A model generated the notes under the pieces. The model ran no database searches. It was not told the origin of the DNA and saw only the letters and a program-made list of their open reading frames with translations. Shown here one piece after another: positions 5,406-10,686 of a stretch of 10,686 nt of DNA. How positions within the stretch are numbered: the first letter of the stretch is position 1; every line of letters starts with the position of its first letter. Source of the DNA: Salinirussus sp. (lineage in GTDB: Archaea; Halobacteriota; Halobacteria; Halobacteriales; Haloarculaceae); the NCBI GenBank assembly GCA_028275005.1, contig JAQCNN010000179.1:1-10686 (forward strand). The letters are read 5' to 3'. The position numbers and the translations under genes were made by a program.

Positions 5406-6066
5406 GCAACTCGACCAGCAAGCCGGCGGCGCGGACACCTCGGGTCCGGACGCGACGTTCAGGACGGTCACCGACCTCCTGGACTCGTGGGACCCCCACG
5501 CAGGCCGGAACACCCCCGCGGCACGGGACCTGCGGTGGTACCTGAACGAGGAGCTGAACGACGGTGACACCTCGGTCTGGAACCGGGATATCGTCGAGCG
5601 ACGGCGGGGGTCGTCGTCGGCCGATGTGGTCGTCAACGGGGAGATCGGCGTCAAGCTCGTCGAGCGAACCGGCTCGACGGACCCCGGCGACCTGACGGTC
5701 GTCATCCGGCTGCTGTCCAAACAGTACAACTATCTCGTCATCTACTGGCTGGACGCCTCGCCGGTCGAGGCGGACTACCGGCGAAACGTGGAACGGAAAC
5801 TCTCGGCCGCACAGCTCGGGATCAAGGACCTCCGGTTCGTGACGGCTCCGTCGGGCGCGTCGGGGCCGACCCCGCCGGCTCAGTCGGCGGTCGGCGGTCC
5901 AGGGCTCAGACGACCGCTGTTTGCCGGGGGACTGTCCGTGCTCGGCGCCGGGATAGCCGGGCTGCTGGTCACCCACTTCTCCGAGCTGAGCCAACTGTTC
6001 GTGTTCGGCATCGCCGGGGTGGTTGCCCTCTCGGCGCTGCTCAGTGTCTTCGTGGTCACACAGTGA
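5398..6066 (+). CDS. Membrane-anchored protein with degenerate PD-(D/E)XK-like domain
   Basis: I recognise no named family for this 222-residue protein. The soluble part (about 1-165) has a disordered acidic start, a helix AARDLRWYLNEELN (41-54), a strand pair around RRGSSSADVVVNGEIGVKLVE (69-89), a helix LTVVIRLLSKQYN (99-111), a strand YLVIYWLDA (112-120), a helix EADYRRNVERKLSAAQLG (124-141) and a strand LRFVTA. That order resembles PD-(D/E)XK nuclease-like folds: D76 fits the first acidic residue, but the expected (I/V)E(L/V)K reads VKLV (85-88), so the Glu and Lys seem lost. After a proline-rich linker (151-170) come two membrane segments (173-193 and 198-220) ending at the C-terminus. 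The start ATG 5398 overlaps the previous gene by 8 nt and has GGAG nearby (5391-5394). The upstream open frame back to 5134 is antisense-like and not coding. It is the last gene of the signalling operon. Confidence 0.7.
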   Translation: MDEQLDQQAGGADTSGPDATFRTVTDLLDSWDPHAGRNTPAARDLRWYLNEELNDGDTSVWNRDIVERRRGSSSADVVVNGEIGVKLVERTGSTDPGDLTVVIRLLSKQYNYLVIYWLDASPVEADYRRNVERKLSAAQLGIKDLRFVTAPSGASGPTPPAQSAVGGPGLRRPLFAGGLSVLGAGIAGLLVTHFSELSQLFVFGIAGVVALSALLSVFVVTQ

Positions 6067-6116
6067 CAGCCGCGGCGGGCCACGGCCGTTCCGAGGCGCG
6101 TGTCTTGGACCCCGAC

Positions 6117-6136
6117 ACCACCCGGCCCGGGTCGGT
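6117..6136. terminator. GC-rich palindrome after the signalling operon
   Basis: ACCCGG-C-CCGGGT (6120-6132) is a perfect palindrome, and the flanking ACC/GGT extends it to nine base pairs with one bulge. It lies 50 nt after the signalling operon stop codon and before the hemC promoter. It could form a transcript-end hairpin or a binding site; no T-tract follows, and in DNA this rich in G and C such palindromes are frequent. Confidence 0.25.
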
Positions 6137-6143
6137 GCGGAGC

Positions 6144-6177
6144 GAAAATACTGCCGCCAGAAAGTGGTGTCCTTTTC
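6144..6177 (+). promoter_or_regulatory. Probable hemC promoter
   Basis: Two AT-rich elements stand out in the 136-nt gap before hemC. GAAAATA (6144-6150) would give a start near 6173 and a leader of about 30 nt. TTTTCA (6172-6177) is centred about 28 nt before ATG 6203 and would give a leaderless transcript. No Shine-Dalgarno site precedes ATG 6203, which slightly favours the second. Either would drive the four-gene operon hemC-cobA-hemD-MFS. Confidence 0.35.
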
Positions 6178-6202
6178 ACCCCTGGCCGTCGATGTGTGGG
6201 TA

Positions 6203-7321
6203 ATGAGTGCACGCGGCCGGACGCTGCGGCTGGCAACCCGGGGGTCTGACCTTGCCCTCCGCCAGGCGGCCATCGTCCGGGACCTCCTCTCGACCCGACG
6301 CCTCGATGTCGAACTCGTCGAAGTGGAGACGACGGGCGACCAGATCCGCGACGAGCTGATCCACCGCCTGGGCACCACCGGTGCGTTCGTCCGGAGCCTC
6401 GACCAGCGGGTTATCGACGGCGAGCTGGACGCGGCGGTCCACTCGATGAAGGATATGCCGACCGACCAGCCACCCGAGCTGGTGGTGGCGGGTGTCCCGG
6501 AGCGCGCCGCCGCGGGCGACGTGCTCGTCACGCCCGACGGGACCGACCTGGCCGACCTCCCACCGGGGGCGGTCGTCGGCACCTCAAGCCTCCGCCGGCG
6601 TGCCCAGTTGCTCGCCGACCAGCCGGCCATCGAGACCGAGGGGCTACGGGGGAACGTCGACACCCGCGTCGAGAAGCTGCTCGCGCCGTCGCTGCAGCGC
6701 GAACACGAACGCCGTGTCGAGGCCGCGGAGGAGGACAACGGCGAGGACGCGGGTGACGAGGCGGACGCGGCGGCGTTCGAGCAGTCCATCGAGGAGTGGT
6801 TCGACGGGCTCGCAGAGGTCGAGCGCCGCGCCCTGGAACGGGAGGTCGAGACGGAGTACGACGCTATCTGCCTCGCGGAGGCGGGGTTGGCGCGCAGCGG
6901 CCTGCTCCATCACCTGGAGTCCCAGCGGCTCGTCCCGGCCGAGTTCGTCCCCGCGCCGGGCCAGGGGGCAATCGCCGTCACCGCGCTGGACGACGAGGTG
7001 GCGGAGACGGTCCACAGCGCCGTCGACCACCCGCCCACCCGGGTCGAGACGACCGTCGAGCGCACGGTGCTCTCGGAGCTCGGTGGGGGGTGTGTGGCGC
7101 CGCTCGGCGTCCACGCCCGGCTCCAGGGGGAGGTCGTGACTGTGGCCGCCCGCGTCCTCTCGCAGGACGGGACGGAGGCGGTCACCGGCGAGCGGGAACT
7201 ACCGGCCGAACGCCACGCGGCGGCGGCCGTCGAGTTCGCCGCCGACCTGGCGGCGGACGGGGCGAAACGGCTCGTACAAGAGGCTGCCCGCGGGGGCGCC
7301 GACGAGGCAAAACGAGAATGA
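6203..7321 (+). CDS. hemC: Hydroxymethylbilane synthase (porphobilinogen deaminase)
   Basis: It polymerises four porphobilinogen molecules into hydroxymethylbilane, the linear tetrapyrrole precursor; it is cytoplasmic. Motifs seen are LRLATRGSDLALRQA (8-22), VEVETTGDQI (39-48), LDAAVHSMKDMPT (75-87) with catalytic D84, VVGTSSLRRRAQL (124-136), GLRGNVDTRVEKLL (147-160), VPAPGQGAIAV (249-259) and GGGCVAPLGVHA (294-305) with C297 carrying the dipyrromethane cofactor. At 372 residues it is longer than bacterial HemC (about 310), because about 50 extra residues (roughly 163-215), very rich in Glu and Asp, lie between VEKLL and YDAICLAEAGL. ATG 6203 starts just before the first conserved strand; the open frame back to 6023 is antisense-like. 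It is first in the operon, and its TGA overlaps the next ATG (7318-7321). Confidence 0.95.
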   Translation: MSARGRTLRLATRGSDLALRQAAIVRDLLSTRRLDVELVEVETTGDQIRDELIHRLGTTGAFVRSLDQRVIDGELDAAVHSMKDMPTDQPPELVVAGVPERAAAGDVLVTPDGTDLADLPPGAVVGTSSLRRRAQLLADQPAIETEGLRGNVDTRVEKLLAPSLQREHERRVEAAEEDNGEDAGDEADAAAFEQSIEEWFDGLAEVERRALEREVETEYDAICLAEAGLARSGLLHHLESQRLVPAEFVPAPGQGAIAVTALDDEVAETVHSAVDHPPTRVETTVERTVLSELGGGCVAPLGVHARLQGEVVTVAARVLSQDGTEAVTGERELPAERHAAAAVEFAADLAADGAKRLVQEAARGGADEAKRE

Positions 7322-8118
7322 GTGAGGAACCAGCGGACACCGGAGCCGACGCGGCCGCCGAGGGGACGGTTTACCTGGTCGGCTCGGGTCCGGGCGACCC
7401 GGAGCTGCTGACGGTGAAGGCCCGCCGCCTGCTCGGGGAGGCCGACACGATCCTCCACGACAAGCTCCCCGGCCCGGATATCCTCGAGGAGATCCCCGAC
7501 GGGAAACGCGAGGACGTCGGCAAGCGTGCCCACGGCGAGGGAACCTCGCAGGCGTACATCAACGAGCGCCTGGTCGAACTCGCGCGGGCCGGCGAGACGG
7601 TCGTCCGCCTGAAGGGTGGTGACCCGACGGTGTTCGGCCGCGGGGGCGAGGAGATGGCGTATCTCGCCGAGCGGGGTGTCCACTTCGAGGTGGTGCCGGC
7701 GGTGACCTCCGCCGTCGCCGGCCCGGCGGTCGCCGGGATCCCCGTCACCCACCGCGACCACGCCTCCGCCGTCACGTTCGTCACCGGCCACGAGAACCCC
7801 GACAAGGAGGACTCGGCGGTCGACTGGGAGGCGCTGGCCGCGACCGGCGGGACGATTGTCGTCCTGATGGGTGTCACACGCCTGCCCGAGTACACGGCGG
7901 CGCTGGCCGAGGCCGGGATGGCCCCGTCGACGCCGGTCGCGCTCGTCGAGCGGGCCACCTGGGACGGCCAGCGGGTCGCCACCGGCACGCTCGAGACAAT
8001 CGTCGAAACCCGTGACACCGCGGGGATCGAGCCACCCGCGCTCACCGTCATCGGGGACGTCGCCGCCACCCGCGAGCGCGTCGTCGACTTCCTGGCTACG
8101 ACGGAGGCCGACCCGTGA
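7318..8118 (+). CDS. cobA: Uroporphyrinogen-III C-methyltransferase (SUMT)
   Basis: It uses two S-adenosylmethionine molecules to methylate uroporphyrinogen III at C2 and C7, giving precorrin-2, the branch point to sirohaem, the archaeal sirohaem-derived haem pathway and cobalamin. The 266 residues match stand-alone SUMT with no CysG-type dehydrogenase/ferrochelatase domain and no HemD fusion. Motifs are VYLVGSGPGDPELLTVKA (18-35), ILHDKL (45-50), VVRLKGGDPTVFGRGGEEM (95-113), VPAVTSAVAGPAVAGIPVTHR (126-146), and TFVTGHE (153-159). It starts with a short acidic extension of about 15 residues. ATG 7318 overlaps the hemC stop in ATGA, and its own TGA overlaps the GTG of hemD in GTGA (8115-8118), so translation is coupled on both sides. 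It is also named sumT. Later biosynthetic pathways are not encoded in this window. Confidence 0.95.
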   Translation: MSEEPADTGADAAAEGTVYLVGSGPGDPELLTVKARRLLGEADTILHDKLPGPDILEEIPDGKREDVGKRAHGEGTSQAYINERLVELARAGETVVRLKGGDPTVFGRGGEEMAYLAERGVHFEVVPAVTSAVAGPAVAGIPVTHRDHASAVTFVTGHENPDKEDSAVDWEALAATGGTIVVLMGVTRLPEYTAALAEAGMAPSTPVALVERATWDGQRVATGTLETIVETRDTAGIEPPALTVIGDVAATRERVVDFLATTEADP

Positions 8119-8843
8119 CCGGTGACCCGACTGTCGCGGTCTTCCGGCCGGCCGACGAGCGTATCGACGAGGCCGCGGCGCTGCTGGAGCGACTGGGGGT
8201 CGACCCCCTTCCGGACCCGATGCTCGAGGTCGACCCGACGGGCGCGAGCCCCCGGGCGGACGCCGACTACACTGTCCTGACGAGCAAGACCGGGGTCGAA
8301 CTCGCCGCCGAGGCCGGCTGGACGCCCGCGGGCGCGGTCTGTGCCATCGGTGAGGCCACCGCCGACGCGCTCGGGGCGGCCGGCTACCCCGTCGACGTCC
8401 TCCCCGACACCTACTCCTCGACGGGGCTGGTCGACCGGCTGGTCGGCGAGGTCGACGGCGCCCGCGTCGAGGTGGCCCGCAGCGACCACGGCTCGCAGGT
8501 GTTGCTGGCGGGGCTCGAGGGGGCGGGTGCGTATCTCCACGAGACGGTGCTCTACCGGCTCACCCGCCCCGAGGGGGCCGGCCGTGCCGCCGAGCGGGCC
8601 GCCGCCGGCGCCCTGGCCGGCGCCCTCTTCACCTCCTCACTGACTGTCGAGCACTTCCTGGCCGCCGCCGAGCAACGGGGGGTCCGGGCGGCAGCTGTCG
8701 CCGGACTTGAGCAGGCCGTCGTCGCCACGATCGGCCGGCCGACCGCCGAGACCGCCGAGGCGTCGGGTATCGACGTCGACCTCGTTCCCGCCGAGGCCGA
8801 CTTCGAGACGCTCGCACGGGAGACGGTCGCCGCCCTGGAGTGA
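8115..8843 (+). CDS. hemD: Uroporphyrinogen-III synthase
   Basis: It closes hydroxymethylbilane to uroporphyrinogen III while inverting ring D, linking HemC to SUMT. HemD sequences diverge strongly, but the fold pattern is clear in these 242 residues: an N-terminal strand VAVFRPADE (7-15), YTVLTSKTGVELA (52-64), VCAIGEATADALGAAGY (75-91), LPDTYSSTGLVDRLV (96-110), VEVARSDHGSQVLLAGL (118-134), YLHETVLYRL, GALFTSSLTVEHFL, and VVATIGRPTAETAEASGI near the end. Identity is reinforced by position between SUMT and an operon mate, with hemC two genes upstream. It starts with GTG 8115 overlapping the cobA stop (GTGA), and its TGA overlaps the next GTG (8840-8843). The gene order hemC-cobA-hemD means the methylase is translated between the two enzymes that make its substrate. 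Confidence 0.92.
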   Translation: MTGDPTVAVFRPADERIDEAAALLERLGVDPLPDPMLEVDPTGASPRADADYTVLTSKTGVELAAEAGWTPAGAVCAIGEATADALGAAGYPVDVLPDTYSSTGLVDRLVGEVDGARVEVARSDHGSQVLLAGLEGAGAYLHETVLYRLTRPEGAGRAAERAAAGALAGALFTSSLTVEHFLAAAEQRGVRAAAVAGLEQAVVATIGRPTAETAEASGIDVDLVPAEADFETLARETVAALE

Positions 8844-10036
8844 GCCACGTGGGCTCGACCCGCCGGCTCGTCGGGCTGGTGACCGGCTGGCAGACCGTCG
8901 CGAGCAGCTGTTACTACGCCCCCTTTGTCGCCGCGCCCTTTCTCAGCGAGGCCTTTGGGCTCTCACGGTTCCTGGTCGGTGTGCTCGTCACGACACTGAC
9001 GCTTGGCTACACGCTGGCGCTGGTGCCGAGTGGTGCCCTGGTCGACACCTACGGCGAGCGCCCGGCCTTTGTCGGCGGGCTCGCGGGGCTCGGCGGAGGC
9101 GCACTCGCGGTGACCGCTGTCCCCTCGACAGCGCTCCTGTTTGCGGCCGCACTCACCCTCGGGGGGGCGTACGCGGCGGCGATGCCGGCCACGAACCGCG
9201 CTATCGTCGCCGGTGTCCCCGTCGACAGACAGGGCCTCGCCATCGGGCTCAAGCAGGTCGGTGTCACCGGCGGGAGCGCGCTCGCGGCACTGGTCGTCGC
9301 CACCGCCGGCCCCGCCGTTGCCACCTGGCGGGCCGGGCTGGCCGGTCTCGGTCTCCTGGCACTCGCCGTTGCCGGCGTCTTCGCGGTCGGCTACGCCGGC
9401 AGCCCCGCCGCGGGCGGGCCGACCCTGCCGGACCTGGGGTCGCTGCGTGACAACCGCGCCTACGTCGCGCTCGTTGCCGCGGGGTGCTGTCTCGGGGCCG
9501 GACTGTTCACCGCCGTTGGCTACCTGACGCTGTATCTCACCGAGGCCGTCGGAACGACCGTCGCGGTCGCGGGCGGGGGGTTCGCGCTCGCACAGGTCGC
9601 CGGCAGTGCCGGCCGGGTCGGCGTCGGCAGTGTGGCCGACCACCTGGGTCGGCGGCTGTCCTGGGCCCCCGCCCGGGCGGCGACACTTCTACTCGCCGGC
9701 CAGGCCGGCGTCGGTGTGGTCCTGCTCGCCGCGCTCGCGCTCTCGCCCCCGCCCGTCGTGGCGCTCGTGCTCGTCGCCGGCGTTGGCCTCTCGGTGTTCG
9801 GGTTCACGGGGCTGTACTACACCGCCCTGTCGGCGCTCGTCGACGACGAGGAGGTGGGTGCCGCGACCGCCGGCGGGCAGACGGCGCTCAACCTCGGCGC
9901 CCTCGTCGCCCCGCCCGTGTTCGGCCTGCTCGCCGACGCCGGCTCATACGGGCGCTCCTGGCTCGGTCTGGCGGGGGTCGTGGCCGTCGGCGTCGTACTC
10001 GTCGGGCTGACCTACGCCCGGCTGCCGGATATATAG
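8840..10036 (+). CDS. MFS transporter co-translated with the tetrapyrrole genes
   Basis: This 398-residue major facilitator superfamily permease has about 12 hydrophobic segments in two halves. Family signs are the loop 2-3 motif GALVDTYGERP (65-75), its repeat in the second half GSVADHLGRR (263-272), and a glycine-rich helix QGLAIGLKQVGVTGGSAL (131-148) in the first half. The central loop (about 186-205) is short. The substrate cannot be read from sequence. The GTG start at 8840 overlaps the hemD stop by 4 nt, so it is translated in series with hemC, cobA and hemD; uptake or export of a tetrapyrrole, precursor, or a metal or anion used by tetrapyrrole enzymes are all possible inferences. It is the last gene of the operon, ending at TAG 10034-10036. 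Confidence 0.88.
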   Translation: MSHVGSTRRLVGLVTGWQTVASSCYYAPFVAAPFLSEAFGLSRFLVGVLVTTLTLGYTLALVPSGALVDTYGERPAFVGGLAGLGGGALAVTAVPSTALLFAAALTLGGAYAAAMPATNRAIVAGVPVDRQGLAIGLKQVGVTGGSALAALVVATAGPAVATWRAGLAGLGLLALAVAGVFAVGYAGSPAAGGPTLPDLGSLRDNRAYVALVAAGCCLGAGLFTAVGYLTLYLTEAVGTTVAVAGGGFALAQVAGSAGRVGVGSVADHLGRRLSWAPARAATLLLAGQAGVGVVLLAALALSPPPVVALVLVAGVGLSVFGFTGLYYTALSALVDDEEVGAATAGGQTALNLGALVAPPVFGLLADAGSYGRSWLGLAGVVAVGVVLVGLTYARLPDI

Positions 10037-10045
10037 TTATCAGGA

Positions 10046-10059
10046 GCGGTTCAAACCGC
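10046..10059. terminator. Short perfect inverted repeat after the hem operon
   Basis: GCGGTT and AACCGC flank a 2-nt centre, 10 nt after the stop codon of the MFS gene. As RNA this gives a 5-bp stem with a UCAA loop. It may end the operon transcript or be a protein-binding site; there is no following T-run. Confidence 0.3.
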
Positions 10060-10068
10060 CCGTGAGCC

Positions 10069-10112
10069 GTACCGGGGGGTACCAAACACGTAGACCGGTA
10101 CAGACCGGTAAC
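10069..10112. promoter_or_regulatory. Phased symmetric half-sites, candidate operator of the solute-binding protein gene
   Basis: GTACC occurs at 10069-10073 and again at 10079-10083, exactly 10 bp apart. GGTAC at 10097-10101 and GGTAA at 10107-10111 repeat, also 10 bp apart, in the opposite orientation. Inner and outer pairs are both centred on 10090. The right pair belongs to a direct repeat AGACCGGTA (10092-10100 and 10102-10110), and the left includes GTACCGG, the exact inverse of CCGGTAC at 10095-10101. Helical phasing plus nested symmetry is what a cooperative dimeric regulator would need. It lies about 50-90 nt upstream of the TATA elements of the lipoprotein gene. Confidence 0.45.
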
Positions 10113-10160
10113 AACCGAACACCACGGCTCCCCCCAGTATATTGCCCAACAGACGGCTCA

Positions 10161-10176
10161 TATAAACCGATTTTAT
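10161..10176 (+). promoter_or_regulatory. TATA elements of the solute-binding protein gene
   Basis: TATAAA (10161-10166) lies 34-39 nt before ATG 10200 and TTTTAT (10171-10176) lies 24-29 nt before it. The second would produce a leaderless transcript; the first a leader of about 10 nt. This is the most AT-rich stretch of the window, and no Shine-Dalgarno site is present before ATG. A further TATA-like AGTATATT sits at 10137-10144. Confidence 0.55.
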
Positions 10177-10199
10177 GATACTCGCCGGGGACACACACG

Positions 10200-10686
10200 A
10201 TGCCATCACGACGGCAGTTCCTGATCGGGACGGGTGTAGCAGGTGTCACAGCACTGGCCGGCTGTTCAGCGGGTAGTGGGACGCCGGAGGACGACAGCTC
10301 CGGCACCGAGTCCGGCGGCGACTCCGGCGGGTCCGACTCCGGCGGGTCAGACGGAGGCTCGACGGGGGACAGCTCCGACGGCGCCGACACCTACGAGGTC
10401 GGCTTCGGCGACTACCAGACCACCGTGAGCGCCGAGAGCTTCCCCGACAAGCTGTTCATCTACGCCGTCCAGACGGGGTGGTCGAACTGGGGGGCACTGA
10501 TGGAGGACTTCCAGAGCCAGTACGGCGTGTCGCTGAACGACGACCAGCGCTCCTCGGGGGAGGCCCTCTCACACGCCCGTCAGAACGCCCAGGACCCCAA
10601 CCACTCCGCGATGAACGGCGGCTACACCTTCGGTGTGGTCGCCCGCAATGACGGGCTGACCCAGCCGTACAAGCCCGCGAACTACG
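10200..10686 (+). CDS. Tat-exported lipoprotein, probable ABC transporter solute-binding protein (5' part)
   Basis: An open frame from ATG 10200 runs off the right edge after 162 full codons. The N-terminus has a Tat signal (SRRQFL, residues 3-8), a hydrophobic stretch, and a lipobox LAGC with C22 as the predicted lipid-anchored residue, the usual export route for haloarchaeal binding proteins. Residues about 23-63 form a Ser/Gly/Asp-rich linker. The mature domain begins with DKLFIYAVQTGWSNWGALMEDFQSQYGV (83-110), followed by SSGEALSHARQN (119-130) and GYTFGVVARNDGLTQPYKP (141-159). That is the pattern of periplasmic-binding-protein-fold family 1 proteins such as iron, polyamine or related solute receptors. 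The ligand cannot be assigned from this part. Permease and ATPase genes would be expected beyond the edge. Confidence 0.8.
   Translation, partial: MPSRRQFLIGTGVAGVTALAGCSAGSGTPEDDSSGTESGGDSGGSDSGGSDGGSTGDSSDGADTYEVGFGDYQTTVSAESFPDKLFIYAVQTGWSNWGALMEDFQSQYGVSLNDDQRSSGEALSHARQNAQDPNHSAMNGGYTFGVVARNDGLTQPYKPANY
10320..10349 (+). repeat. Tandem 15-bp repeat in the lipoprotein linker
   Basis: GACTCCGGCGGGTCC (10320-10334) is followed directly by a copy differing only in its last base (10335-10349). Each unit encodes DSGGS. A degenerate partial unit precedes it. The repeat keeps frame, so copy-number change by slippage would lengthen or shorten the Ser/Gly/Asp linker between the lipid anchor and the binding domain without breaking the gene. 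Confidence 0.75.

Noticed and set aside
6023..6202. Upstream extension of hemC
   Set aside because: It overlaps the end of the previous gene and covers the intergenic promoter region. The conserved HemC N-terminus begins right after ATG 6203.
5251..6789. 512-codon open frame on the minus strand
   Set aside because: It lies antisense to the signalling operon and hemC. The product is Arg/Ser/Pro-rich and basic, unlike the acidic proteins here, and the sense frames carry recognisable families. Long antisense frames are expected in GC-rich haloarchaeal DNA.
6796..7317. Upstream extension of the cobA frame inside hemC
   Set aside because: The extra residues are Arg/Gly/Pro-rich shadow sequence of hemC. 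SUMT proteins start close to the GSGPGD motif, which fits ATG 7318.
10040..10390. 116-codon minus-strand frame opposite the lipoprotein start
   Set aside because: Its Pro/Ser/Glu repeats are the reverse complement of the Ser/Gly/Asp linker, and it runs through the promoter region. The plus-strand frame has a Tat signal and lipobox and is clearly the gene.
1..10686. tRNA, rRNA, CRISPR array, insertion sequence or integrase
   Set aside because: Reading both strands by eye, I saw no T-loop-like or rRNA-like segments, no regularly spaced repeats with unique spacers, and no transposase or recombinase motifs. Composition is uniform throughout, with no sign of a transferred island.

Overview
The window looks like chromosomal DNA of a haloarchaeon (class Halobacteria). 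It is GC-rich with strong G/C bias at third codon positions, and its proteins are acidic. It encodes archaeal-type enzymes (CDP-archaeol synthase, CTP-dependent riboflavin kinase) and a response regulator with what looks like a HalX domain, a haloarchaeal type. Several genes have a TATA-like element about 26-28 nt before the start codon, which suggests leaderless transcripts. I cannot name a genus.

Layout. Positions 1-167 hold the 3' end of a plus-strand gene, probably CinA/molybdopterin-binding-like. A minus-strand block follows, read right to left: a DUF502 membrane protein (2716-3291), riboflavin kinase with an N-terminal winged helix (ribK, 1952-2647), DHBP synthase (ribB, 1306-1965, overlapping ribK by 14 nt) and branched-chain aminotransferase (ilvE, 240-1160). 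Next to DUF502 and divergent from it is CDP-archaeol synthase (carS, 3416-3961), the membrane-lipid enzyme. A three-gene overlapping signalling operon comes next: HalX-type response regulator (4222-4791), a KaiC/RecA-like protein without a Walker A lysine (4788-5405), and a membrane-anchored protein with a degenerate PD-(D/E)XK-like soluble domain (5398-6066). Then comes a tight tetrapyrrole operon, hemC - cobA/sumT - hemD - MFS transporter (6203-10036), in which every junction is a 4-nt ATGA or GTGA overlap. The window ends in the 5' part of a Tat-exported lipoprotein, a probable ABC transporter solute-binding protein (10200 onward).

How the genes work together. RibB makes one of the two riboflavin precursors and RibK converts riboflavin to FMN; the winged helix suggests RibK may also sense or regulate the pathway. 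HemC, HemD and SUMT run consecutively from porphobilinogen to precorrin-2, the branch point to sirohaem, archaeal haem and cobalamin; the co-translated MFS protein may move a related compound. The signalling trio has no adjacent histidine kinase. It is the least understood unit and the best candidate for an undescribed system: a phospho-receiver, a non-hydrolysing KaiC-like partner and a membrane-tethered pseudo-nuclease-like protein.

No RNA genes, CRISPR arrays, insertion sequences or attachment sites were recognised. No gene-free stretch exceeds 300 nt; the longest is the 260 nt at 3962-4221, which contains a promoter and a long leader. The most structured non-coding sequence is a symmetric, 10-bp-phased set of half-sites at 10069-10111.
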